Source of the DNA: Halopiger aswanensis
Lineage (GTDB): Archaea; Halobacteriota; Halobacteria; Halobacteriales; Natrialbaceae
Direction: 5' to 3'
Length of the DNA: 64,000 nucleotides
NCBI RefSeq assembly: GCF_003610195.1
Contig: NZ_RAPO01000002.1
Coordinates: forward strand, 1-64,000
Part shown: in pieces, positions 8,656-17,071 of the stretch
How positions within the stretch are numbered: position 1 is the stretch's first letter
Layout of the letters: each line of letters opens with the position of its first letter
The notes under the pieces: model-generated
What the model was told of the DNA's origin: nothing
Database searches by the model: none
Seen by the model: the letters and a program-made list of their open reading frames with translations, nothing else
Position numbers and translations under genes: made by a program

Positions 8656-9509
8656 AGCTCGAGCACCCCGCGCTCGAGCGCGATGAACAGTCCGGCCGCA
8701 GTAATGTCGGCCGTCGTTCCGGGGTTGATTCCCCGGTCGACGAGTTCGTCCCCGAAGCTCTCGACGGCCTCGCGGTCGGTCTCGAGCGCCCGCCGCTCGT
8801 GCAGTTCCGCGGCGCGCTCTTTGACCTCCCCCGCCACGTCCTCGCCGTGTTTGTCCGCGACGAGCGTGTCGGGGCGCTCGGCGAGCAGGGTGAGGAAGAC
8901 TGCCGCGGCCCGCTCGAGCGGCGGGCCCTCGGCCTCGGCCAGCCGTTCGGCTGCGCCGAAGGACCGCTCGAATCCCGTCACCCACTCCCGGGCGACGTCG
9001 TCGCCGGGGACGCTGCCCGCCATTATATCAAGCAGCGTCAGACCGCGCTCCTCTAAGGCCGGCACGGCGTCGGCACCGCGGCGGACGTCGAGCGGTTCCA
9101 GATCTTCGGGGGGATCGGCGACGAAGACGTCGACGTGTTCGAACGCGCGGTAGAAGGCGGCGGCGTCCGCGACGGTCGTGTCCTCGACGACGGCCTCGAC
9201 GACCGGCTGGGAGAGGTCGTCGCCCGCAGCCTTCGTCAGGGGCACGAGCAGCAACAGTGCGCCGAACTGGGTGTTGCCCCCGCCCTGGGCTGACATTCCC
9301 TCGACGGCGCGCTCGAAGGCGGGCCCGACCGCCGCACCCTCGGCCGCCATCTCGAGGCCCCGCTGGGCGCCGACGGTTCCCGCGAGGAAGTGGTCGAACC
9401 GCAGGTCCGCGAGGTCGCGGTGGCGGTCGACGTTCCCCGGCTTGGGCGTGCCCGCGACCTCGAGCAGGAGCGCCAGTTGGGCGTGTTGGGCTGGCGTTCG
9501 CGTTCGCAT
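8652..9509 (-). CDS. CitG/MdcB-like triphosphoribosyl-dephospho-CoA synthase family protein
   Basis: 285 residues. Family landmarks: GTPKPGNVDRHRD near residue 20, the segment SAQGGGNTQFGALLLL, and near the C-terminus RGINPGTTADITAAGLF. Bacterial CitG joins ATP and dephospho-CoA to make the citrate lyase prosthetic-group precursor, but no citrate or malonate lyase is nearby. The archaeal branch, coupled to DUF447, probably acts in another cofactor pathway (inference). The start at 9509 removes a 32-residue Arg-rich extension. Confidence 0.75.
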   Translation of the reverse strand: MRTRTPAQHAQLALLLEVAGTPKPGNVDRHRDLADLRFDHFLAGTVGAQRGLEMAAEGAAVGPAFERAVEGMSAQGGGNTQFGALLLLVPLTKAAGDDLSQPVVEAVVEDTTVADAAAFYRAFEHVDVFVADPPEDLEPLDVRRGADAVPALEERGLTLLDIMAGSVPGDDVAREWVTGFERSFGAAERLAEAEGPPLERAAAVFLTLLAERPDTLVADKHGEDVAGEVKERAAELHERRALETDREAVESFGDELVDRGINPGTTADITAAGLFIALERGVLEL

Positions 9510-9639
9510 GTGTCGTATACCCGCCACGTGGTGGCGCGGCGGCTTAGGGTTACGGTTCGACCGGGCGGGGCCCCGTCGTCGACGCCGCGTTCGGTTCCGG
9601 ATCACTACCCCTAAACCGCCGCTGGCCCAAGTGCCGGCG

Positions 9640-10569
9640 ATGAGTGATACGGCGGCGGACTCGGCGTGGCGCCTCCCCGACGACCGCGAGGCCGTCCGCG
9701 CGGCGCTGATCGAGTGGTACGAGGACGACCACCGCGACTACCCCTGGCGCCGAACCGACGACCCCTACGAGATCCTCGTCAGCGAGGTGATGAGCCAGCA
9801 GACGCAACTCGACCGCGTCGTCGCGGCCTGGGAGGAGTTCCTCGAGCGCTGGCCGACGACGGCCGACCTCGCCGACGCCGATCGAGCGGACGTCGTCGGC
9901 TTCTGGACGGACCACAGCCTCGGCTACAACAACCGGGCGAAGTACCTCCACGAGGCGGCCCGGCAGGTTGAGGACGAATACGACGGCGAGTTTCCGGAGA
10001 CGCCCGACGAGCTGCAGGAGCTGATGGGCGTCGGTCCCTACACCGCGAACGCGGTCGCAAGTTTCGCCTTCAACAACGGCGACGCGGTCGTCGATACGAA
10101 CGTCAAGCGAGTGCTCTACCGGGCGTTCGACGTGCCGGACGACGACGCGGCCTTCGAGGAGGCCGCGGGCGAACTCATGCCCGAGGGCCGATCGCGAGTC
10201 TGGAACAACGCGATCATGGAACTGGGCGGGGTCGCCTGCGAGCAGACGCCGAAGTGCGACGGCGCGGGCTGTCCCTGGCGCGAGTGGTGTGACGCGTACG
10301 CCAGCGGCGACTTCACGGCCCCCGACGTCCCCACGCAGCCCTCTTTCGAGGGGAGCCGCCGCCAGTTCCGCGGACGCGTCATCGGTACCCTGCGGGAGTA
10401 CGACGAACTCGAGCTCGACACGCTCGGCCACCGAATCCGGGTCGACTACGCGCCGGACGGCGAGTACGGCCGCGAGTGGCTCGAGGGCCTGCTTTCCGAC
10501 CTCGAGGACGACGGACTTGTCGAAACTGACGAGCGCGACGGGGAGTTCGTGGCGCGACTGCGCCGGTAG
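9640..10569 (+). CDS. mutY: A/G-specific adenine DNA glycosylase
   Basis: 309 residues. MutY removes adenine mispaired with 8-oxoguanine. Catalytic Glu49 sits in SEVMSQQTQ, the helix-hairpin-helix is MGVGPYTANAVASF (129-142), and catalytic Asp152 sits in VVDTNVKR. The iron-sulphur loop has Cys200, Cys206, Cys211 and Cys217. The C-terminal part (about 225-309) is shorter than in bacterial MutY but keeps a winged-helix-like end. TAAAC about 28 bases before ATG 9640 suggests a leaderless message, and upstream frame extension lacks homology. Confidence 0.93.
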   Translation: MSDTAADSAWRLPDDREAVRAALIEWYEDDHRDYPWRRTDDPYEILVSEVMSQQTQLDRVVAAWEEFLERWPTTADLADADRADVVGFWTDHSLGYNNRAKYLHEAARQVEDEYDGEFPETPDELQELMGVGPYTANAVASFAFNNGDAVVDTNVKRVLYRAFDVPDDDAAFEEAAGELMPEGRSRVWNNAIMELGGVACEQTPKCDGAGCPWREWCDAYASGDFTAPDVPTQPSFEGSRRQFRGRVIGTLREYDELELDTLGHRIRVDYAPDGEYGREWLEGLLSDLEDDGLVETDERDGEFVARLRR

Positions 10570-10613
10570 CTCGGTTGGGTCGAGAGTCCGGCCAGGACGA
10601 CGATCGTGACCGA

Positions 10614-11558
10614 TCACCGAACGTCCGAACTCGAAGCCCGCGAGAGCAGGTAGACCGCGACGAGCCCGAGTGCGATGTCCAGCCCGGCAAGAACGAGGAC
10701 GCCGGGGACGACGCCGTTTAACGCCCCGTCGAACCAGGCCACCTCGACGACCGTCATCACGTCCCTGTCGAGCATGAGCGACCGGGCGGCGTCGACGCCG
10801 TAGGTGACGGGGTTGAACCGGGCGAACGTCTGGATCCAGCCGGGCAGCGTCTCGAGCGGGAGGAAGGCGCTCGAGAGGAACAGTAGCGGAAACTGGAGGA
10901 GGTTCGCGCCGATGATCGTCGACTCCTGATCGCGGGTGAGGATCGCCAGGGCGTTCGAGAACGCGATAAACCACAGCGAGAACAGGATGCCGACCCCGAT
11001 GATCCCGAGCGCGCCGGTGAGTCCCGTCGCGATCTCCGCACCCAGCAGAACGCCGAGGCCGAGGATGATCGCGACCTGCACCGCGATCCGGAACACCTCG
11101 GCGGCCGTTTTCCCGACGAACACCGCGGTGCGGTTCATCGGGGAGACCAGCACCTTCTCGAACATGCCGTTCTCGATGTCGTTGACCAGCCCGATCCCGG
11201 AGGTGACCGCGGCGGCCAGCGCGACTTGGATCGCGATCGCGGGGACGAGGTACGTCTCGTAGCCGATCCCCGGAATGCCCCGGTTGACCGCGTCGCCGGC
11301 GACGTTGCCGAACACCTCGGTAAACAGGATGAGGAAGATGATCGGCTGGACGAGCGAGACCACGAGGACGAACGGGTTCCGGACCGCCTTGAGATTCCAC
11401 CGCTTGAAGTTCACCCAGACGTCGCCGAGGAACGTGTTTGCGGTTCGGTCGACGGTGGCGGTGGCGCCGCCGGTCTCGGTTGCCCCAGCCGTCTCGGCGC
11501 CGCCGGGGGTCGCCGCCGCATCCCGCGAGTCCGCCCCGCCGGAGTCCGGCGGACTCAT
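10614..11558 (-). CDS. ABC-2 type exporter permease (DrrB-like)
   Basis: 314 residues. After an Ala/Thr/Gly-rich N-terminus come six hydrophobic segments; the family-typical DVWVNFKRWNLKAVRNP before helix 1, the ENGMFEKVLVSPMNR loop, and FLSSAFLPLETLPGW before the last helices all match daunorubicin-resistance type permeases. It forms the membrane channel of an exporter with the ATPase upstream, to which it is coupled by an ATGA overlap. The cargo (drug, lipid or polysaccharide) is unknown. Confidence 0.88.
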   Translation of the reverse strand: MSPPDSGGADSRDAAATPGGAETAGATETGGATATVDRTANTFLGDVWVNFKRWNLKAVRNPFVLVVSLVQPIIFLILFTEVFGNVAGDAVNRGIPGIGYETYLVPAIAIQVALAAAVTSGIGLVNDIENGMFEKVLVSPMNRTAVFVGKTAAEVFRIAVQVAIILGLGVLLGAEIATGLTGALGIIGVGILFSLWFIAFSNALAILTRDQESTIIGANLLQFPLLFLSSAFLPLETLPGWIQTFARFNPVTYGVDAARSLMLDRDVMTVVEVAWFDGALNGVVPGVLVLAGLDIALGLVAVYLLSRASSSDVR

Positions 11559-12655
11559 CGCGACACCTCCCCGCGGAGGATCTCAGACTCCGTGTCCGCC
11601 TCGAGCCCCTCCCCGGTGATCGCGAGGAACACGTCGTCGAGCGTCGGCGAGCGGACGTTGAAGCCGGTGACGGTCAACCCCGCGTCCCGGAGCGCGACCA
11701 GCAGATCCGTCCCGCGCTGGCGGGCCGCCTCGGCGGTCACGCTGACGCCCTCCTCGGTCACCGTCACGGTCGCGTCCTCGAAGCCGTCGAACTCGCGGGC
11801 GATCTCGGCGGCCCGGTCCCGCGCCGAGCGGCCGCCGTCCAGTTCGAGGTCGAGCACTTCGCCGCCCACCCGGCGCTTGAGCGCCGCCGGACTCCCGTCG
11901 GCGACGATTTCACCGTCTAAGATGACCGCCAGTCGGTCACAAAGCTGGTCGGCCTCCTCGAGGTACTGGGTCGTCAGGAAGATGGTCGTGCCCCGATCGT
12001 TGATGTCCCGGAAGTAGTCCCAGAGTCGGTTTCGCGCCTTCGGATCGAGCCCGGTCGTCGGCTCGTCGAGGAAGACCAGCGGCGGCCGGTGGACCAGCGC
12101 CGTCGCCGCGTCGAGGCGCTTTTTCATTCCGCCGGAGAACTCGTCGGCTCGCTTGTCGGCGACGTCGGTGAGGTCGACGAGATCCAGCAGTTCGGCGACG
12201 CGGTCGGCTCGCTCCCCGCGGGGGACGCCGTAGGCCTCGCAGGCGAACTTCAGGTTCTCTTCGGCGGTGAGTTCGGGATCGACGCTCGTCTCCTGGGCCA
12301 TGTAGCCGATCGACTCCCGGATCTTTCGGGGCTCCGACTGCACGTCGAACCCGTTGACCCGAACCTCGCCGTCGGTCGGCGAGAGCAGCGTCGCGAACAC
12401 CTTGATCGTCGTCGTCTTCCCCGCGCCGTTGGGCCCCAGAAAGCCGAAGAACTCGCCCTCGGGGACGGTCAGATCGACGCCGCTGACGGCCGCGGTCCCG
12501 TCCGCGTAGACCAGCCGCAGGTCGTCGACGTCGATCGCCGGCGGCTCTCGTCCTCGTTCCTGTCCCCGCGCGTCGGCCTCGAGGGCGGCGTCGGGCCGGT
12601 TTCTCGTCTCGTCGTCACCGCCTCGAGCGGCACCGTCCGGTCGATTCGATCCCAT
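11555..12655 (-). CDS. ABC exporter ATP-binding protein (DrrA-like)
   Basis: 366 residues. Walker A GPNGAGKTT at 74-82, Q-loop MAQETS, signature EFSGGMKKRLDAA, Walker B FLDEPTTGLD, and a switch histidine replaced in the stretch FLTTQYLEEAD, as is usual for the DrrA/ABC-2 group. The C-terminal 80 residues form the regulatory tail common in this family. It powers the permease encoded next. An HxlR-type repressor gene lies just upstream on the same strand, and the promoter carries a sequence also found before the reductase operon (12684-12700). Confidence 0.92.
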   Translation of the reverse strand: MGSNRPDGAARGGDDETRNRPDAALEADARGQERGREPPAIDVDDLRLVYADGTAAVSGVDLTVPEGEFFGFLGPNGAGKTTTIKVFATLLSPTDGEVRVNGFDVQSEPRKIRESIGYMAQETSVDPELTAEENLKFACEAYGVPRGERADRVAELLDLVDLTDVADKRADEFSGGMKKRLDAATALVHRPPLVFLDEPTTGLDPKARNRLWDYFRDINDRGTTIFLTTQYLEEADQLCDRLAVILDGEIVADGSPAALKRRVGGEVLDLELDGGRSARDRAAEIAREFDGFEDATVTVTEEGVSVTAEAARQRGTDLLVALRDAGLTVTGFNVRSPTLDDVFLAITGEGLEADTESEILRGEVSR

Positions 12656-12683
12656 ACCGTCTCTACGGGGCGTGTGGCAATAG

Positions 12684-12700
12684 ACTTACAGCTTCGAATC
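12684..12700 (-). promoter_or_regulatory. Candidate HxlR operator before the ABC exporter
   Basis: Read on the minus strand this is GATTCGAAGCTGTAAGT. Bases 13251-13267 on the plus strand, before the reductase operon, read GATTCGAAGTTGCAAGT, identical at 15 of 17 positions. It lies 29-45 bases before the ATPase start, where the TATA element and upstream region belong. A shared operator for the repressor encoded in between is a natural reading but is inferred. Confidence 0.45.
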
Positions 12701-12765
12701 GTTCAGGTTACTACGAAATTCGAAATTATGACCGATGGCCGACTTATGGTCGATGTTCGACGCCG

Positions 12766-13164
12766 TCAGAGTTCGTACTCGAGCGCCCAGTGGTGGAGGT
12801 GGCCGAACACCGGAAACAGTGCCGCGGCCCGCTCGGTCGGCTCGTACTCGACTCGGGGCGGAATCTCGTCGTAGGACTCCCGGTTCAGCAGGCCGGCGTC
12901 GGTCAACTCCTGCAGCCGCGCCGAGAGCGTGTTCGGCGCGATCTCGAGGTCGTCTTCGAGGTCGCTGAATCGCAGCGGGCCGTCGGCGAACGCGAACGCG
13001 CTCAGGACGGCCATCGCGTGGGCCTTCCCGAGCAGGTCCAGCAGTTCCGCAACCGTTCGTTCGACCTGCCGTCGTTTCGCCGGCTCGAGCGATTCGCGAA
13101 GTTCGACGGCCTCCTCCCGGGAAAACCGCGATTGCAGTTCGAGCGCGTCTGGCGGGTCGCTCAT
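12766..13164 (-). CDS. HxlR/ArsR-type winged-helix transcriptional regulator
   Basis: 132 residues. The C-terminal two-thirds has the HxlR winged helix: LGKAHAMAVLSAFAF, then RFSDLEDDLEIAPNTLSARL as recognition helix, LTDAGLLNRESY, and PRVEYEPTERAAALFPVF as the wing. These regulators respond to redox or electrophile stress and usually repress oxidoreductase genes next door, which fits the divergent reductase operon. The start at 13164 gives the normal length. The HTH is preceded by a 45-residue helical extension. Confidence 0.85.
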   Translation of the reverse strand: MSDPPDALELQSRFSREEAVELRESLEPAKRRQVERTVAELLDLLGKAHAMAVLSAFAFADGPLRFSDLEDDLEIAPNTLSARLQELTDAGLLNRESYDEIPPRVEYEPTERAAALFPVFGHLHHWALEYEL

Positions 13165-13182
13165 GTCGCGTCCCGCTACGGG

Positions 13183-13282
13183 CTCGAGAACGTAATACTT
13201 GCACGGTTGTATTATTGTCTGAGCGCCGCTCGCGGCGCCAATACTTCGATGATTCGAAGTTGCAAGTATATGCGTTCTCGAG
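13183..13282. promoter_or_regulatory. Symmetric divergent promoter of the HxlR gene and reductase operon
   Basis: Bases 13183-13203 and 13261-13282 are near-perfect inverted copies of each other: both genes have TGCAAGTAT, two or three variable bases, then CGTTCTCGAG in front of them. The AAGTAT part sits at TATA distance (27-39 bases) from both starts. Between them lie the short inverted repeats CTTCGA-TGAT-TCGAAG (13244-13259) and CGCCG-CTCG-CGGCG. This arrangement suggests one regulator binding both promoters. Confidence 0.6.
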
Positions 13283-13296
13283 GCGTAGAATCGGCC

Positions 13297-13932
13297 ATGC
13301 GTCTCACCGTATTCGGCGCGTCCGGGCGGACGGGCGAACCCCTCGTCGAGCAGGCGATCGATCGCGGCCACGAGGTCGTCGCCTTCGTCCGGTCGCCGGA
13401 GAAGCTACAGGTGGAGTCGCCGTCGCTGACGGTCGTGACCGGCGACGCCTACACCGGCGCGGGCGTCCCGGCAGCTGTCGACGGCGCGGACGCCGTCGTC
13501 TCCGTTCTCGGCCAGACGAGCGCGGGCCCGGACGATCTGCTGACCGTCGCGGGAGACAACGTCGTCGACGCAATGGGCGAGGCGAACGTCGATCGGTTCG
13601 TCACCCTCGTCGGCGCCGGCGTTCGCGAGGAGGGCGAACGCGTCTCGCTGTCGGGAAAGGTGATGGGTGTCCTCCTGAAAGTCCTCGCTCGAGACGTCCT
13701 CGAAGACGCGGCCGAACACGTCGACCGCGTCCGCGCGACGGACCTCGACTGGACGGTCGTTCGCGCACCGCGGCTGACCGACGCCGAGGGGACGGGCGAG
13801 TACCGAGCCGGGAATCTCGATCTCGGCTTCGAGTCCATCCCGCGGGCCGACGTCGCCCGGTTCGTGCTCGACTGCCTCGAGGACGAGCAGTTCGTCCGAA
13901 AGATGCCGAAGGTGGGACCGCATGACGGCTGA
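13297..13932 (+). CDS. NAD(P)-binding SDR/NmrA-like reductase
   Basis: 211 residues with the Rossmann start MRLTVFGASGRTGEPLVEQA and the segments DGADAVVSVLG and RFVTLVGAGV typical of atypical short-chain dehydrogenases of the NmrA/BVR-B type. These bind NADP(H) and act as reductases or redox sensors. It is the first gene of a three-gene operon divergent from an HxlR regulator. The leaderless spacing from AAGTATA (13264-13270) decides the start at 13297. Confidence 0.85.
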   Translation: MRLTVFGASGRTGEPLVEQAIDRGHEVVAFVRSPEKLQVESPSLTVVTGDAYTGAGVPAAVDGADAVVSVLGQTSAGPDDLLTVAGDNVVDAMGEANVDRFVTLVGAGVREEGERVSLSGKVMGVLLKVLARDVLEDAAEHVDRVRATDLDWTVVRAPRLTDAEGTGEYRAGNLDLGFESIPRADVARFVLDCLEDEQFVRKMPKVGPHDG

Positions 13933-14347
13933 CGTGACCACGGTCGATTCCGCGGCGGACTCGAGGCGGTCGTTCCCGATCCGCGCGGCGATCGCGACCG
14001 TCCTGTCGGTCGTCGTGAACGTGGGCATCGTCGCCGCGGCCGGCGCGTTCGACGTCGCACCCGGGTTTCAGGCGCTTACCGTTCCGCCGGTCGCCTTCCT
14101 CTCGGCCGTCGGCGCGATCGGGGCCGTCCTCGTCTATCTGCTGCTTCGTCGGGTATCGTCCAGCCCCGATCGGACGTTCAGGCGAGTCGCAGTAGCCGTG
14201 CTGGTCCTCTCATTCCTCCCCGATATCGGGCTGCTGTTCGCCGACGAGACGGCGACGCCGCTCGGCGTGGGACTGCTGATGGCGATGCACGTCACGGTCG
14301 CGGCGATCTGCATCGGACTGCTTCCCGGGGGTGGTCCCCGACGATGA
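13922..14347 (+). CDS. DUF6069-like membrane protein
   Basis: 141 residues with four hydrophobic helices (about 21-43, 58-80, 92-108, 114-135) and an Arg-rich loop in the middle. The order of short helices with a LFADETATPLGVG loop is like the small DUF6069 family. Function unknown. Its start overlaps the end of the preceding reductase gene by 11 bases and its stop overlaps the next start as ATGA, so it belongs to the same operon. Confidence 0.7.
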   Translation: MTADVTTVDSAADSRRSFPIRAAIATVLSVVVNVGIVAAAGAFDVAPGFQALTVPPVAFLSAVGAIGAVLVYLLLRRVSSSPDRTFRRVAVAVLVLSFLPDIGLLFADETATPLGVGLLMAMHVTVAAICIGLLPGGGPRR

Positions 14348-15255
14348 GCCACACCGTCCTCGTCACCGCGGCGAGCGGGACGGTCGGCCGACACGTCGTC
14401 GAAACGCTGCTCGAGAGCGACGCGGTCGTGAAGGCGGGCTCTCGGAATCCGCACAGGGCCGGCGAACGGCTATCGGGGCTCGAGGGACTCGACGGTGTCC
14501 TCCTCGAGCGTGGCGACGACCCGTTCGTCGAGTTCGATTTCGAGCGGCCAGAGACCTGGGGATCCGCGCTGGACGGCGTCGATTCCCTTTTTCTCGTCCG
14601 CCCACCCGGCGTCGCCGTGGACGACCTGACGGCGTTCGTCGACGCCGCGGTGCGGGTCGGCGCCGACCGGATCGTCTACCTCTCGACGCTCGGCGCCGAT
14701 CGGAACGTCCTGCTGCCACACCACCGGATCGAACGCCACGTCGCTGCGTCGGGTGCAACGTATACCCTCCTCCGGGCGTCGTTTTTCATGCAGAACCTCC
14801 ACGAGGTGCACGGTCGGGATATCGTCGAGCGCGACGAGATCTTCGTCCCGGCGGGCGCCGGCGGGACGAGTTTCGTCGACGCCAGAGACGTCGGCGAAAT
14901 CGCCGCGCGCGTGCTCGCCGAGTCCGGGTCGGAATCTGGGTCGCGATCGGCCCACCGAAACGTCGCCTACGACGTAACGGGAGCGGACGCGCTCACTTAC
15001 GACGAGGTCGCCGCCGCGTTCTCCCGCGTCTTGGATCGGCAAGTAACGTACGCGGATCCCTCGATTCCCACCTTCGTCGCCCGAATGCACGCTCGCGGGC
15101 ACCCGATCGGATTCGTGCTCCTGATGGTCGGCATCTACACGACGGCGCGACTCGGCCTCGCCGATCGCGTGACCGACGACGCGGCGCGGCTCCTCGGTCG
15201 TCAGCCGAGAGGGATCGAGGAGTACGTCGCGGATTACGCCGACGAGTTCCGCTGA
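14344..15255 (+). CDS. NmrA-type NAD(P)-binding oxidoreductase
   Basis: 303 residues. The N-terminal loop VTAASGTVGRHVVETLL binds NADP, and the middle has RIVYLSTLGADRN, HHRIERHVAASG and YTLLRASFFMQNL, which match NmrA-like atypical SDRs such as quinone oxidoreductase 2. The C-terminal third resembles the substrate lid. It is the third gene of the HxlR-controlled operon; two NAD(P)-binding reductases and a membrane protein suggest a response to quinone or electrophile stress (inference). Confidence 0.85.
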   Translation: MSHTVLVTAASGTVGRHVVETLLESDAVVKAGSRNPHRAGERLSGLEGLDGVLLERGDDPFVEFDFERPETWGSALDGVDSLFLVRPPGVAVDDLTAFVDAAVRVGADRIVYLSTLGADRNVLLPHHRIERHVAASGATYTLLRASFFMQNLHEVHGRDIVERDEIFVPAGAGGTSFVDARDVGEIAARVLAESGSESGSRSAHRNVAYDVTGADALTYDEVAAAFSRVLDRQVTYADPSIPTFVARMHARGHPIGFVLLMVGIYTTARLGLADRVTDDAARLLGRQPRGIEEYVADYADEFR

Positions 15256-15355
15256 GACGAGACTGCGAGGGCCGAACGGGAAACGAGCGACGCGAGCGAA
15301 CCGCCGCCGACCGTCACCGGTATATTTCACGCTCGCTCGCCTTAGTAAAGCTACG

Positions 15356-15946
15356 ATGGACGGAGACGTTCACATCGCCGCCGTCTGTGGCAGCCTCCGC
15401 GACGCGAGCGCGACGCGTCTCGCCCTCGAGCGCGTCCTCGAGGCCGCGGCCGAGGGTGGCGCAACGACCGAACTGATCGACTTGCGAGAGTACGACCTGC
15501 CGACGTTCGATCCCGATCGGGATCGCGAGGACGCCGGCGACGCCGCGGCGCTCGCGACGCGACTCCGCGAGGCCGACGCGATCGTGCTGGGGACGCCGAT
15601 GTACCACGGCTCCTACTCGTCGCCGCTGAAGGCCGCGCTCGACTACTGCGGGTTCGACGAGTTCCGGGACAAGACGGTCGGACTGCTCGCGGTCTCGGGC
15701 GGCGCCTTCCCGGTGACGGCCCTCGAGCACCTCCGATCGGTCTGCCGAGCGTTGAACGCGTGGGTCCTTCCCCACGAGGTCGCGATCCCGAAGTCCCACT
15801 CGGCGTTCGAGGACGGGGAGTTCGTCGATCCGAGCCTCGAGGAGCGGACCGCGACGCTCGGCCGCCGCGTGGTCCAGTACGCGACGATCGAACCGGACCC
15901 GGACTCCTTCGAGAGCGACCAGAACGTCGGTGCCGAGGGGAAATAG
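15356..15946 (+). CDS. NADPH-dependent FMN reductase
   Basis: 196 residues of flavodoxin-like fold. AAVCGSLRDASATRLAL is the phosphate loop for FMN, GTPMYHGSYSSPLKAALDYC is the second flavin contact characteristic of the family, and VSGGAFPVTALEHLR completes the pattern. Such enzymes reduce FMN, quinones or azo compounds with NADPH. A TATATTT box at 15322-15328 lies about 31 bases before the start. The gene may be stress-related like its neighbours but has its own promoter. Confidence 0.9.
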   Translation: MDGDVHIAAVCGSLRDASATRLALERVLEAAAEGGATTELIDLREYDLPTFDPDRDREDAGDAAALATRLREADAIVLGTPMYHGSYSSPLKAALDYCGFDEFRDKTVGLLAVSGGAFPVTALEHLRSVCRALNAWVLPHEVAIPKSHSAFEDGEFVDPSLEERTATLGRRVVQYATIEPDPDSFESDQNVGAEGK

Positions 15947-15952
15947 TCGGGG

Positions 15953-16645
15953 TCAGGGGCAGCGCTCGAGCAGTCGCTGGAACCGGCGCTGGTGGGCGAG
16001 GAACGCGAAGCACCCGAAGACCACGACGCCGATCTGGACCGCCTCGATTCGAACGATCAGCGTTGCGACTTCGACCGACAGCGGGGGCGACGTGATCGAC
16101 CAGTCGACGAACCAGGCCGCCGAGAGCAGCGCCGACGCGCCGAGTGCCAGCAACACAGCCGGAACGATCGGCACGAACGAGCAGTGGCGGATCGAGCGCC
16201 GGCCGAACGCGCGCCGCTCGAACGTGAACTGGCAGGTGAGGAGGACGGTGAGCGTCCCCGTCGCGAGTGCGAGTCCAGCCTGGCCCCCGATGCGGTCCGC
16301 GACGAACAGCCAGAGGACCCAACACGCCGTCAGCAACGTCGCAGCACCGAGGCGGCGCGGTTCGAGCAGATCCTGTAGGTGGTTGACCGTCGCCCCGAAG
16401 ATGCTCGCCCTGAGCAGGGCGCCACAGAAGAGGATCCCCAGACCGGCGAGTGCCGTCGAGGTCGTCCGAGAGCCGGCGACGAGGCCGAACCAGAGCCCGA
16501 CGGCGAGCGTTTCCAGCGCCGCAGCCGACAGCGCTGCGGTGATCCCCACGACGCGCTGGCGGGTGGTCCGGCCGAGCACGCCGGGCTGGCGAATGACGCT
16601 CATACTCAGCCACTCAGCGACGTCGGGTTTCGTTATGCGACTCAT
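15953..16645 (-). CDS. Six-helix membrane protein of unknown function
   Basis: 230 residues with about six hydrophobic helices and an Arg-rich loop (FERRAFGRRSIRHC). The last helix ends in LAHQRRFQRLLERCP. I do not recognise the family. TATAAATT read on the minus strand (16680-16673) is 32 bases before ATG 16645, which supports this start over the internal ATG at 16603. It converges on the flavin reductase gene, with only six bases between stops. Confidence 0.65.
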   Translation of the reverse strand: MSRITKPDVAEWLSMSVIRQPGVLGRTTRQRVVGITAALSAAALETLAVGLWFGLVAGSRTTSTALAGLGILFCGALLRASIFGATVNHLQDLLEPRRLGAATLLTACWVLWLFVADRIGGQAGLALATGTLTVLLTCQFTFERRAFGRRSIRHCSFVPIVPAVLLALGASALLSAAWFVDWSITSPPLSVEVATLIVRIEAVQIGVVVFGCFAFLAHQRRFQRLLERCP

Positions 16646-17071
16646 TACTGGACCGAACGGTCAGCGTTCACGAATTTATAGGGCAGAAATACGACGTTTA
16701 CGCGACCAGTTTGTCCCACGCGGCGAGCGATTGAGTGACTGACGGCGATGGTCTCGTCACGCCGACACACCATTCGATTAGAATATTCGACTGAGCTGCT
16801 CGCTCGTTTAGCAGAACTGGTGGCGCTTCCATCCCGAGTACGCCGTGATCGGTCGTACACGGTCTTTCATGCCTCGGTACGTGTTGATCCGCCAGCTGGC
16901 GATACTGTACCGGCGAGCGTTCGGTGGGCGACAGTATCGCCGTCCCGGCTCGTTATCGATCGGTTACGACCGTCGCTCGTTCGCGTAGCGCGCTCGTAAC
17001 TGCTCGTTAGGCACTCAAAATCGTTGAAACGTTGGGTAGAATTATGTACGGCGGTGTGGTCGTGGATGATT
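16646..17071. other. Intergenic stretch with a long hairpin
   Basis: 426 bases without a gene I can support. It holds the TATA element of the leftward membrane protein gene (16673-16680), an 11-bp perfect inverted repeat GGCGATACTGT/ACAGTATCGCC (16898-16908 and 16931-16941, loop 22), and the promoter of the gene at 17072. The short open frames inside show no protein-like composition. Confidence 0.5.

Noticed and set aside
16748-16999. 83-codon frame in the gene-free stretch
   Set aside because: Arg/Val/Ser-rich with no acidic bias and interrupted in meaning by the 11-bp hairpin; no evidence of coding.
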